64,000 bases of DNA from Rosa chinensis (taxonomy: Eukaryota > Streptophyta > Magnoliopsida > Rosales > Rosaceae): contig NC_037090.1 of NCBI RefSeq assembly GCF_002994745.2, positions 26,401,501 to 26,465,500 on the forward strand, read 5' to 3'. How positions within the stretch are numbered: position 1 is the first letter of the stretch; every line of letters begins with the position of its first letter. This document shows positions 45,171-58,456 of this stretch, in pieces. The notes below the pieces were generated by a model, which did not search any database, had not been told where the DNA came from, and saw only the letters and a program-made list of their open reading frames with translations. A program made the position numbers and the translations under genes.

Positions 45171-45664
45171 TTCGATTCTCGCCAAAATGAAGACGGTGTC
45201 GTTTTAGCATATTGAAATCAAAGATTTGGATATAAATTAAGATGACCCAAATGACGGAATCGAAGTAATAAGACTGGGATTGGATTGTCAAGAAAGAGAG
45301 GGGTGAAAGACTTGAACTTTAAGATCAAGAACCAGTTTTGGGTTCTGGATTTTATACAATGCGAGTGATTTGATGGATTTGAAAAAGAATAAAGCTTTTG
45401 AATTTGATAAGGTGGATGCAATTCAATCCCTATTCATTGCTCCGAGTCCCTAACCCAGACTTCACCAAAACTGTTAATTCTTTACATCTGGGTTTCTCAA
45501 ATTTTTTTTTTCTGATTTGGGACAGTGTTAAGAAAGAAAGTTGCATAACAGGGGTTTTGGGTGAAAGCTGGGATTAAAGAGAGCCAGGGTTAATTTTAGT
45601 ATTTTACCCTTCATGTGGGTCCCACCAGAGTTGACTTGGTATGCCAAGTCAGCTGTTTAACGGC

Positions 45665-45848
45665 TCTAGTTGTAATATGGTTTATATTAGAGATATTCTC
45701 GGAGAATCTTGGTAGATATCCAATCAATGTACGATTATGTTTCCATGTACAACTCTATCTTTATGCTTGTAATCCTCTATATAAAAAGGCCCCTATTATC
45801 AATGAAAGCACGACTCAAATCTCTCCCAATTTCAGTTTTCCTTAAACA
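45665..45848 (+). repeat. Copia 5' LTR, missing its first ~50 bp
   Basis: Matches the 3' LTR from CTCTAGTTGTAAT onward and ends CTTAAACA. It keeps a TATA-like CTATATAAAAAGG near 45777 that the 3' LTR has lost. The bases expected upstream (TGTTCAAGTAAATCC at the 3' LTR) are replaced by Pack-MULE TIR. Confidence 0.85.
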
Positions 45849-45863
45849 CGTTATCAGCACGAA
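45849..45863 (+). other. Copia primer-binding site
   Basis: CGTTATCAGCACGA follows the LTR directly. This motif, complementary to an internal part of initiator-Met tRNA, is the usual PBS of many plant copia elements. Confidence 0.65.
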
Positions 45864-46838
45864 GCCCTAACCCTGAAACCCTAAAATCATAGCTTTCAAA
45901 CACTAGCAACCACCGATCCTCACCTTGAAGCTCTCGACCCCAGGAGCCCATAACCACCGGCAGTGTCAACGAAACAGGCCTGAAAAGCACCGAACCAGCC
46001 CCCAGAAGAGAAACAGAGTCTCCTGACCGGTTCGCATTCCTCCAAATCTCCTTCTACAGTCAAATTCAGCCACTACCAGAGCCTTGACTCCAGAATCTGG
46101 GAACCAAAAATTTGACTCCCTAAACTGGCCAAAAAGCTGTCAGACCAGCTTGCTGAAGCACTGCACCTCCTTGAACCGCTGGAAAGAAGAAGAAGAAAAA
46201 CACAAAGAGGTGTGCCCCAAGTCAGCAAAAGAAGGAAAAAAAAAAAAAAAAAAAGCAGCCCAGAAAGGAGAAGGCTAATGCAGCCCAGAAACAGGAAAAG
46301 AGAGTGGGCTTGGGCAAAAGCAAAAAAAAAAAAAACAAGGGAAGCCCACCAGCCAAGCTTTTCCAGTCAACCACCTCTGGTGACAATTTCCGGCGACCTC
46401 TGGCGACTTTCTGATCACTGTTTCAAGGTAATTTTTACTAAAAGTCCCCTTTTTAAAGTTTTTTTTTTCAATTTCTCTTCTTTTTCTCGGGGACTTGTAA
46501 ACTGCCTTTTTCTACCCCCCTTTTCTTCTTCACAAGCGAGACCAAAAGGCGAACTATGAGGGTTCGTGCTTACTCCAAGCTTGGAGCTTGTTGAGATCTC
46601 CAAATTTAGAGTATGTAGAGAATTTATGATTGACCACTTACATCATTGTTTCGATCTAATCCAATACCTCTTGGAATCTGATTTTTTGGAAGCGACTACG
46701 CTCAAAAATCCCTAATTTCTTAGAAGCGATTAAGCTCAGAAATTCATAATTTCTTGGGAGCGACTACGCTCAGAAATTTTATATGATTTCGTGGTAACCT
46801 TTTTCACTGACTAACCCTTTTTCTTGTTCTCTTTCAGA

Positions 46839-47897
46839 ATGAGTAACCTGAACAAACTAGACTTCGCTCCATTGGGAACAACTGGCTCTGGATATCACAA
46901 ATAGGTTCGTGATGTCCACCAGCATCTCAAGGCCGATGGAATCCTAGATACGATTCTCGAGTTTAGCCAGGACGTGCTTACTGTTGAGCAAGTTCAAGAT
47001 TTGGAAGCAAATAGAGCAGCCTTTGAGACAAATAAGACGAAAGTCATCATCCTAATGACTCGTCATATGGATGATTCGCTCCAGTATGAGTATATGAATG
47101 AAGAAGATCCCAGAAGATTATGGGTTTCACATGAAGAAAGATTTGGCAACGTTCGTGACTCCCTACTTCCTAAACTAGAAGTGAGATGGCATAACCTTCG
47201 CTTCTGTGATTTCCAAGTCAGTTATTGACTATAACTCGGAAGCAATTTGCATTCCATTAAGGATTTAATTCTATGGAAAAAATATCACAGATGCGATGTT
47301 GATTGAGAAGACTCTCTCTACCTTCCTTGTCTCTGCTTTGATGGTTGCAAAGAACTATCGAATCAATGTTACTGCAGGACGAATCACAAGGTTTCAAGAG
47401 CTCATTGGAGCCATGAATGTTGCTGAAAAGCATGACAGCATCCTTGTGAATAACTATAATTCGAGATCCGTGGAAACAGAGCATATTCCGGAGTCCAATT
47501 ATAGTCGCGGCCCTGAGAGAGGGCACCAAGACCGAAACCCTAATCTTAGGATACTTCTGGACGTTCTGGTCCATATAATCGCTCTACTAAAGAAGGTAAC
47601 CGCTAAAATAGGCAAACACAGAACCGAAGAGGTCAACGTGGAAAGAGAAAAGGAGGCAACGCCTCTGGCCATGTTGGTGGCGCCACCAATACTAAGAGCC
47701 ATCCTTATGACACTTTCAAAGTGCCTCAATCAATGGAGTCTAAGCACAAAGATGTATGTTCCCGATGTGGAGTGTCTGGTCATTGGACACACATTTGTAG
47801 AGCTTTTGGAAATATTGTCACCGCCTACAAAGCATATTGTGAAGCAAGAGAAGCTCCCTATGTGGAACAAGAAGATCAAGAAGATGATCTAGAGTGA
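46839..47897 (+). pseudogene. Copia gag with CCHC zinc knuckle
   Basis: Starts MSNLNKLDFAPLG, hits a TAG after about 21 codons where Trp is usual, then gives the UBN2-type gag region (RHMDDSLQYEYMNEEDPRRL) and, after further frame changes near 47225-47290, EKTLSTFLVSALMVAKNYR. A CCHC knuckle (CSRCGVSGHWTHIC) is readable in another frame near 47760. Not translatable as one protein. Confidence 0.8.
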
Positions 47898-48184
47898 AGG
47901 GTTGAAGACTGCAAATCTGGTTGGAATCAATAGATCACCAATTATGTTTAAGTTTTATTTTTTCGAGAGATTTAATAGGCAATTGCCATATATTTTGTAC
48001 TACATGCCATTAGTTTAGTTTCTCTTCAAAGTAGGGTCATCCAAAGTGAGTATGATGTGTAGGAAGGTTTTGAGATAAGTGGTACTTAAGCGAGCTTTAC
48101 TCCACCGACATCTCTCTACTCACCTGGTCATATTTATTTTGGAGTTACCAAAAGAAGTTAAACGACTACCATTGTTTTGCATTA

Positions 48185-50037
<1,853 letters not shown>

Positions 50038-50394
50038 TTGGATTAGATTCTCTTAATGGTTAAGAAACAATGATGTATTCCATTGGCTTATGAATAAAAT
50101 TTTGAGTTTTTTTCATTATGACTCCATTTTGATTCTGAGCATATTACTTTGTGACTACTATAGCTGGGCCATCAGTATTAGTTTAAGGACTCCATGTCCC
50201 CCAAGTTCCCTTTGCCAAATGGCATCTTGATTATTGTCACAGAAACTCTCTACGCTCTTAGGGCCCTTATTAAGCCATTCGAGCCAACGGATTCCATGTA
50301 GAAATGCATGTAGAGAACCCAAAAAAGTTCCTTTGCACTATTTCCAATGATTGCGAATAAAGACGCATCTTAGAGAAACATATGTGTCTTTCTA

Positions 50395-53300
50395 GTGGAT
50401 TTTATGTCACCACTATTTCGAACTATTAAATCCAATAAAATTATGAGAGAATATCTCTTGGATTTAGATACATATTGGCTTTACCACAACAGGATAGGTC
50501 ATCCTAGCCATGATGATCCGTCTACTAAAGACTTCACACAGACATCCATTATTTTTAGTGAAACGAAGCATGAATCAAAGTTGATTCTTGGACTAAGTGT
50601 GACCGCCGCCGCCGTCCACCACCTGCCTAGGGCTGGCACAGTCCCTATCCATGATGTCATGGATGACGTCCATTACGGTGATGGAGCCCCAGGTGATGTT
50701 GCAATCACTAACTTTGCTTCAAATAGCATTTCAGACGCTCAGGCCCAACCAAAATCCTCATTGGTTGCTTCTAAGGCCTCTCGCTCATTTTACAAAGCCC
50801 GTTTCTTAGGGAAATTAGGACTGAGACTATCCTATGCAAAGGATATAAACATACTCATTCTGTTCTTACATAGAATTCGTGGGGATCTGTGGATTGATTC
50901 AACCAACCTGCGGACGTTTAAATATTTCATCATATTGGTTGACACGCAAACACACTGATCACGTGGTATGCCATTGTCCACCTATAAATGCTGCTTATAC
51001 TACGCTTCTAACACATAGCATATGACAACGGGCTCACTCCCTGGATCATCCTATTCAGTCAATTGGACTCGATAATGCTAGAGAGTTTACATCGAAGACT
51101 TTCGATGGTTATTACATTGGGATTGATATTGGACATCATATTCCCATATACACACCTAAATGATCTCGCGGAAACATCTACGATGGTAGTCCGGACGTTG
51201 GTAATGCGCACCAATATCTTTATATCCACTTGGGGTGATGTAATATCGCATGTAGCTATGCTAATTTGTCTACGACTCATCGCCACTCAATCTACCTCTG
51301 CGTTACAGACTTACAGCTAGTGACTAGATACCAGTATCTCGTACTTACGCATATTTGAATGTGCTATTTATGTGCCAATTTCCCCACAACAGTGCTCAAT
51401 GATGGGTCCTTACAGATGAATAGGAAATTACGTTGGATTTAAAACTCCAACTATCGTCCGCCACTTAATACCCTTGCTAGGCGATCTCCTTATTGCTAGT
51501 TTTGCGGATTGTCACTTTGATGAGATAGTCTTCCCGTCGTTAGGGGGAGATAAGAACACAGATCTTCAGCAGGAACGACAAAAATTGTCGCGATCTATCC
51601 CCACTATGTCTCATCTCGATCTCTGCTACAGTTACGAGATCACACATATCTGCTGCAAATATACCTACAAGGATGGACATCCCTACGAGAGGACGTAGTG
51701 CCTACACGGAAGTAGGCATGACACTAACACCATAAAGAGTGGCACTCTTGCGTTACAGGTCATGGCCCTAGCTAGGATGCACCCAATGATACTTTGGCAC
51801 AATTCAATCCTTTAATCATTGACACTCAAAATCCATCTCATGAAAAATTTTCAATTATGGTTATCGTTGGGGACACCTCAACATCAGAACATATTCTTGA
51901 GAATATAAAGCTCTATCAAAATTATACTAGTGTACATGAGACGTGAGATATAAACACCATCATAATTGATGATGTAATCGCGCATGAGTTTGTTGAGTCC
52001 GATGATATCGAACCACGCTCATTGATGAATGAATTTCAATGTAGAGAAAATTGGCCTAATGGAAAGATACGATCCAGGTTAAGTTGGATTCTCTAACAAA
52101 GGGGAAGGTTTTCGAGCCAGTGAGGTCAATACCTCCTAACATAAAACATATTGACTAATGTGTCTTCGTTAGAAAGCGTGATGAGAAAAAGAGATGATAA
52201 TATCGCCTTATGGTGCAAGGCTTCTCATAAAAAGCCCTGGAATCGACTACGATGAGACATATTCTCTTGTAATGGATGTCATTACACTCCACTACCCTGT
52301 CAGTTTGGTAGTTTTTGAATAACTGAACATGCAACTTACAAATGTGGTCACTACGTATCTCTATGGAGATCTAAATACGGAATATACATAAAAGTTCATA
52401 GTGAACTTCATTTACCCAAGTCAAGTGGCTCTATACCACGGAGCACGTTTACAATGAGGTTGAAAAGCTCACTAAACTGACTACTTGATTGGGAATGGAT
52501 ATGCCCGCGCGTTTCTAAGACAAGTTCCGGATTCTATTGCAGTTCATGTTGGACATGACCGTCATTAATTAGAATCCCTTAAAGAAATGGGGAAACAGCT
52601 GAACACTTGAAATCCGAATTTGAGATGAAAGATCTTAGGAAAACACGATTATGGCTCAGTTTGAAAATTGAGCATCGTGTTGATAGATGCTTAGGTATTT
52701 TGACAAAGTCAAGCCTTCAAGCACCCCCATGATTGTCTGTAGTCTTGATCCTGAAAATGATCCTCTTCGTCCAAAGGATGATGATGAAGATGTGCTAGAG
52801 GCAGAAGTGCCTTATTTAAGTACAATAGGCTCATTATTGTACTTAGCTCAATGCACAAGACCGAACATCTCATTTGCCGTGAACTTGTTAACTAGATATA
52901 GCTTTTAGCCAAAGCGACGCCATTGGATTTGTGTAAAAAATATCTTCCCGTACTTGAGATATACGATTGATATGAGCTTGTTCTATCCCTACAGAGAGAC
53001 GATAAATTTGGACCCATCATATGTCAAGAACGCCACCAATAGTGGTCTACGTTCCTTCTCCCCACCCTAAAATGACATAAGTGTTTTGGAAGGTTTTTCT
53101 GATGCTGGGTACCTCTTTGACCCACCCAAAGGTCATTCTCAAACTGGTTAAGTGTTCACTATGGGTAAGACCGCGATATCTTGGAGATCTATAGAACAGA
53201 CCCTAGTCGCTATATCTTCGAACCATGCAGAGATATTACTCTTCACGAAGTGGTTCGTGAATGTATATGGATTGGATCCATAATTACGCATGTTTGAACA

Positions 53301-53625
53301 ATTGTAGTTTGAAGTCTACCACAGATGAGCCTACAAGCATTTAGGATAATGCTTCTTGTTTTGAACAAATGAAGCAAAACTACATCAAAGCGACAACACC
53401 AAGCATAATCAACAACAACATACTCTCCTCAAGATCAAAGTGAACTATATTCGATCTAAGGACAGTGTGGCAGACTTGTTCACTAAGTCATTGCCCAATT
53501 TCACTTTCGAGAAATATGTTGGTAGCATCGTTTGCGAAAGTTATCCGAACTCCAATGACCAAAGTCATCATGAGGAGATGCAGACATCAGGGGGAGATGT
53601 CTACATGTATGGTCTCGAAACGTGA
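50395..53625 (+). pseudogene. Copia pol remnants: integrase, reverse transcriptase, RNase H
   Basis: Fragments in colinear order: pre-integrase (EYLLDLDTYWLYHNRIGHPS near 50440), integrase (GLRLSYAKD, then FKYFIILVDTQTH), a VFPSLGGDK block near 51530, RT (SPGIDYDETYSLVMDV near 52230, frames shifting), then KPSSTPMIVCSLDPENDPLR with VPYLSTIGSLLYLAQCTRPN, RNase H (SNHAEI near 53220) and SKDSVADLFTKSLPNFTFEK at the end. Multiple stops and frameshifts make it non-functional. Confidence 0.85.
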
Positions 53626-53751
53626 AGAGTGTGTTGTGCTCTTTTTTCCCTTCGACCGAGGTTATTTTTGTCCCACTGGGTATTTGTTACTCAGCAAGAT
53701 TTTTAATCAGGCAATGAGAGGAGCACCACGTTTAGGCGACACAAGGGGGAG

Positions 53752-53954
53752 TGTTCAAGTAAATCCAGAATATGTGTCTGGCCCAAACTCTAGGTTACTT
53801 GCTCTAGTTGTAATAGAGTTTATATTAGAGATATTCTCGGAGAATCTTGGTAGATATCCAATCAATGTACGATTATGTTTTCATGTACAAAGAGGCCCTT
53901 ATTAGTAAGGAAAACACGACTCAATTCTTTCCCAATTTCAGTTTTCCTTAAACA
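53752..53954 (+). repeat. Copia 3' LTR with internal deletion
   Basis: Begins TGTTCAAGTAAATCC after the polypurine tract and ends CCTTAAACA. Compared with the 5' LTR it lacks about 30 bp that include the TATA-like region, and has the ~50 bp that the 5' LTR lost. Confidence 0.85.
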
Positions 53955-54606
53955 TTATTTAATTTATTATCATTGTCTAGAGGATGCCCACAATGTTTAT
54001 CAAGGCCGCAGTTAAGACCAGGAGTTAAGGAAACTCAATATCTGTAAATAACCTTAAAGTAGAAAAATCCACCCCAATCATAAGAACTATGACAATAGGT
54101 GCATCACCATGCATGGACCTGTAAATGACTAATTAGGTCAAGTTTGGCATGTATACAGCCTTCATTGGCTAAGTCCTTAACTGATCGATGAGCATAGTCA
54201 TTGAGTAGCAGAAAACATAACTCATTCACTGGTCGCCGACGAACACCAAAAGACAAAAGCATGTTTGTCACAACCCTAAACGAGTTTAGAGAAGTGAGGG
54301 GTCAAGGAAGTTTGTCACAACCATAAGTTTGTATATGTTTATTTTTATCATCAACGTCAAATAGAAATAAGTCAAATAACTACAAAGAAGTCTAACTAAT
54401 GGCTTGAACAATTCTACTTTATCCAAGCTCAAGATTATTGTTTCCTTCGTAGGGACAAAGAAAAGGAAGCAAAATCTGGATAGGGAAGTTGTTTTTCAGT
54501 GTGACAATGCTCAATTTTTTGAAATTCTTGCTTAAGAATGAAGATTGAATTTGAGATTTTTTTGGTTTGCAGAAAAAGAATGTTGTATTTCCCATGGGAA
54601 GGAAAA
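53955..54606. other. Intergenic DNA, no gene recognised
   Basis: AT-rich. GTTTGTCACAACC occurs twice (near 54265 and 54310), a small duplication. Confidence 0.35.
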
Positions 54607-54773
54607 CTAATGGGAAGTTTTTTTTTTTTTTTTTTCTCTACTTTTTTCTTTTTATAAATGAGAATCAAAGGATTTCACTCCTACCCCCATGGTGACTCGA
54701 ACCCATAACCTCAATTTTAAGTAGTGGATGCTCTAACCACTGAGCTAACTCCACTTCGTCTAATGAGAAGTTT
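54607..54773 (-). mobile_element. tRNA-derived SINE with 14-bp TSD
   Basis: CTAATGGGAAGTTT (54607-54620) and CTAATGAGAAGTTT (54760-54773) flank a 139-bp insert. On the minus strand it has a Pol III A box (TAGCTCAGTGGTTAGAGC, 54747-54730) and B box (GGTTCGAGTC, 54703-54694) like a tRNA head, then a short body ending in poly(A) (poly(T) at 54618-54635). The tRNA-like part does not fold as a clean tRNA gene. Confidence 0.82.
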
Positions 54774-55044
54774 AATTTCCCTTCCGGTGTTTGGAAATAC
54801 TAGGATGGCAGAAATACTAGGATAGCAATAATAAAATGTACTTTTATTTACACTCCGGTGTTTAGCTTGTGTGAAGAAATGAAGCTAAATCAAATTAATA
54901 TTTCATTAATATCCTCATTTATATAAATCATAAAACTTTTGAATAAAGTTGTCGATAAAGGATATAGAAGTTTTTATCTTGTGAAATTACTGCATGGATA
55001 GTGAGGGCATGGATAGTGACATTATCCCAGAAAGGACACTAAAT

Positions 55045-55215
55045 GGAATGACGATATGACGTCGTCATTAGTCCCGTGAGCATCAGATTCACAGACGCAT
55101 ATAAAACGGCATCCCATTCGATCTTCTCTCCGTCGTTTTCAGTTTCCGCTTTTGCCTCTAAAATCACAGGCGCCGTCTTTTTCCTATAAGACCTGACTGC
55201 ATGCATCTTCCTTCA
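55045..55215 (+). promoter_or_regulatory. Orphan promoter-like segment
   Basis: TGACGTCGTCA (55057-55067) holds two inverted TGACG cores, the binding site of TGA/bZIP factors. A TATA box (TATAAAA, 55100-55106) follows 33 bp later, then a pyrimidine-rich leader-like stretch. No convincing gene follows: the 117-codon frame at 55230 is unlike any family I know. It may be the promoter of a lost or captured gene. Confidence 0.4.
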
Positions 55216-55713
55216 CTTCTGTCGTTCTAGTGAGAAACCAAAGACATGAACTAACATCTCATACATTTTATGTCGACCAAAATCTATCACAAATTCACAA
55301 TGGGAGAGATTCCATTGCGAGCAATTATAGGAAATTACCTAAACAGAACAAATATGAAAGGAAGAACTTATTCCAAGATGACCACATTAGCATAAACCAA
55401 ATATTTGTTTGTTCTTTGATGGTCGATAAAATTGGTTGCAAACTCGAAAAACAAGTTTTTATTTTCAGTAGACTAATAAGATTAAACATAATTTTTTTTT
55501 TTAGGAGAAATGATAAATTTAACGATAATGCGACGACATTAATAGAAAGACTGGTCGAACACCTAAAAATCCCCCATATATAACTTAATATTACGCTTCA
55601 CAATTGAATCTCAAGTGGTCTAACAAGTTCTACAACAGTAAGTACGACTGTTTCCATTACTGACCGTAAAGACACCAAATTCTCCTTTAATTGCTTCAAC
55701 AGCGGCCAAACCA

Positions 55714-55938
55714 GGGAAGCAAACCTAGTAACCACTGCAAGTGACCTACTGGTTCTTGTCTAGTTGGGTATGCTCCCCAACCTAGGTTCGAACCCCGAAG
55801 CTGTCAAAGCGGCCAGACACTGTGCTGCAATGCACAGTTGGAGCATTTCACATGCGCCGAAGGGATTTATCTTAGGCCTCAGAAGCCTTTGGATTCCCTT
55901 TGACAAAATCAAAAAAAAAAAAGGGAAGCAAACCTAGT
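55714..55938 (+). mobile_element. SINE with 16-bp TSD and poly(A)
   Basis: GGGAAGCAAACCTAGT at 55714-55729 and 55923-55938 flanks a 193-bp insert ending in about 12 A. A B box GGTTCGAACCC is at 55785-55795; the A box is less clear. Its body differs from the SINE at 54607, so a second family is present. Confidence 0.78.
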
Positions 55939-56035
55939 GGCGTGTGTCCATATCTGCAACCTGTGAAACCCCGTCGAGCCAATTAAGCACCAGCGAAGCC
56001 TTCGCGCGTCCATAGGGTTAGACTTCACGGCCATG

Positions 56036-56649
56036 GTTTGAGGGTAGTGGCGGAGTCAGAAAATGATCTCAACTGGGGCACTCAAAAGTTAAAAAAAAAC
56101 AAAAAAATTTAAAAAAAATTGAAAATTAAACTTAAAATATATCAAAATTGTAATAAAAATAATAATTAGAATAAGGTTAGGGAAAGATCAATATTTATTT
56201 TTGTACTAAAAAAGATCAATATTTTTTTAGATTACATATTTTATTAATCAAACTTATAGTTTTTAGATTTTAGACAATTTTTCATAATGGAAATATAATT
56301 TATTTTTGAACTTTAAAACTATATGAAAGAATACTATTAATTTTTTTTTTCTGAGAAGAAATAATGGTATTAATGTTAGAAAAAGAAAGAAATAAAAAAA
56401 CAATTAGCACATTACTAAGAATAAATAATAGTATTAATGTTAAAAAAACAAAAGAAAGAAAAAAAATTTTAGCAGATTGCTAAGCTACTAGCAATCGAAC
56501 CAAGACCAGCCCAAGACAAGAATAAGCCTCTACCACTACAGCAAGACAACACTCAGAGTTATAATGAAACCAAATTTGTATATATATCAAAATCTCACTG
56601 GGACACGGGACCCACCGTGCCCCAACGTGACTCCGCCCCTGTTTGAGGG
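56036..56649. mobile_element. Short-TIR DNA element with 9-bp TSD
   Basis: GTTTGAGGG at 56036-56044 and 56641-56649 flanks 596 bp. Ends: TAGTGGCGGAGTCAG at the left and AGGGGCGGAGTCACG in reverse complement at the right. The interior is AT-rich and non-coding. A 9-bp TSD suggests Mutator-like; the GGCGGAGTCA terminus also resembles some hAT ends, so the superfamily is uncertain. Confidence 0.7.
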
Positions 56650-57559
56650 AGAGAAAACCCACATCCAGGGCTTTTTGGGTAATAGACCAACGTAAATGCA
56701 AGCAAGAATGTTATGTCATTATACTCGGGATACAATTGATTTGGCCAAGACTATGTTATTGTATCTAGAGATATGATATGATAAGATACTCTATGGAATC
56801 GAATCTAATACGTCAGAAAAATGACAACCAAGAATCACGTACATGCAACATTATAAATTTTATTCCACCATGCATGGAATCAATATATTGCCCATTACTT
56901 GTAAATTATGTTTTCGATCTGTGTTGTCTAAGTAATTGGTTCCACTAGATTTAGATTCAGTTTGTGAGAAAGAGATTCTCTACTTTATGATCTGAGATAG
57001 ATGTATCACAAATCCATAATGTATAATTAGATGATAAATATTTCGGACTTTATCGTTGATATGGATTATTGGATTAAACACTACAGGCCTTCATCTAACA
57101 ATATCTCTTCGTTTAATAACCTTTAGTATGACATGTTTCAAACGTAGTCAAGATACTACGGAGGGGATCGAATACGCCAATAGAACCAATCGTTACCATT
57201 TCGTTACCAATGGTAATAAAATTGTTAGAGTTTATTCACGAAGGTTGTGTAGGGTTGGAATTTGGTTATGAATGTAGAGAAAAACTCCGTTTTTTGTAGA
57301 GAATTACCCAAGTTGTTATTGCATTATTTATTCTTATATGAAACCAGTATTGGTAGAGTGATGATTTCATATCACAAGAGCAATAATAATTTTACACTAG
57401 GTTTTCGTGATCATATTGTCGCTCCATTACGAAACACCGTTGATGAGTGATGGTGGTTTAGATCTAAAACTATCATGTTCATTCACTATTTAAGATACGG
57501 AGTTAACACGTACATATGTATTTCCTCCGTTGTTCAAAGCCATCACTCAGTTGGTATGC
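56650..57559. other. Intergenic DNA, no gene recognised
   Basis: AT-rich with short frames only. Confidence 0.4.
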
Positions 57560-58456
57560 TAAGGCCATCTCCAATAAGGAGGGCTATAGGTAACCTTTGG
57601 CCATTTTTGCTAAAAAATGAACTCCAACAAGGGAAGGTCCAAAAGGCTAGAGGTGGAGAGGTGGGTGGAGAGAGCTACATTTAGCCCTATGGTTGGCCCT
57701 TTAGCCCTTGGTGGGACCCACGGAAAATCAGCCAAATCTTCCTCTTCTTCATGCAATACTTAAATCCAATGGCTCATAATTATGCAACCAATTATATCCA
57801 ATGGCTCACAATTAATGAGTATAATTATACATATTCACAACTAGCCGTTGGCTTCATAATTGTTTTTTTTGTATCATGTTATAATTATAATGGTGAAAGT
57901 AATTTATTTATGAAAATTTTTAATTGCATTTCAAGTGCATTTTTTTTAATTGCTTTCAAGTGCATTTTTTTTTAATTTATTCATTTTATATCATGTTAAT
58001 GAAGTTTATGTAATATTTTATTTATGAAATAAATGGTGAAAGTAAAGTAGAATTAAAGTACACTTTTATTCATTACAATTGAAACAAAAAAGCCACACAA
58101 TAAAAGTTAAAGCAAATAAAAATAAGTCACCCATTAATAAAAAAAAAAACAAACTAAGACCCGAGCATTATGACATGACAATGAAGTGGCACGTGGCACT
58201 TAAAAAACTTATCAGAAAATGTTATTAAAATATTAGTCTAAATTAATTTTAGTCTAAATTACACTATTATTAAAATAAAATAAAATCATAAAAATTAAAA
58301 AACATAATGTAAAATCATAAAATACTTGATAGGGCTAAAATTTAGCCATCCCTTACTGGAGATGGTTCACTTGTTCATGAATAAAGAATAATATTTTTGA
58401 GGGCTAAATTATAGCCCTGGCCCCAATATAGCCCTCCCTTACTGGAGATAGCCTAA
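57560..58456. mobile_element. Tourist-like (PIF/Harbinger) MITE with TAA TSD
   Basis: TAA at 57560-57562 and 58454-58456 flanks 891 bp. Left end GGCCATCTCCAATAAGG AGGG and, in reverse complement, right end GGCTATCTCCAGTAAGG GAGGG are inverted repeats; both subterminal parts have GGGCTA(T/A)A and TAGCCCT words. No transposase. Confidence 0.65.

Larger units (their letters stand above)
44134..45664. mobile_element. Pack-MULE carrying IBR3-like gene fragment; right end truncated
   Basis: Left TIR about 44134-44427, starting GGGCTAAATACGAATTATT. From about 44268 inward it is mirrored at 45508-45664 (right side AAGTCAGCTGTTTAACGG, GTTGACTTGGTATGCC, GGGTCCCACCAGAG, ACAGGGGTTTTGGGTGAAAG). The outer ~130 bp of the right TIR are missing: at 45664/45665 the sequence joins a copia LTR. 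Because the outer right end is lost, no TSD can be shown. Long TIRs with a host gene fragment between them, and no transposase, fit a Pack-MULE. Confidence 0.8.

Noticed and set aside
46084..46559. Lys-rich frames in the copia leader (46084-46278 and 46212-46559)
   Set aside because: They are produced by A-rich tracts in the untranslated leader between PBS and gag, with no gag similarity.
54690..54760. Possible tRNA gene on the minus strand
   Set aside because: A and B boxes are present, but it is flanked by a 14-bp TSD with a poly(A) tail and does not give a clean cloverleaf with an acceptor stem. A SINE explains all of this.
55230..55583. 117-codon plus-strand frame after the orphan promoter
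   Set aside because: No recognised domain, AT-driven composition (Asn/Lys/Ile-rich) and no supporting splice or codon signal. I do not call it a gene.
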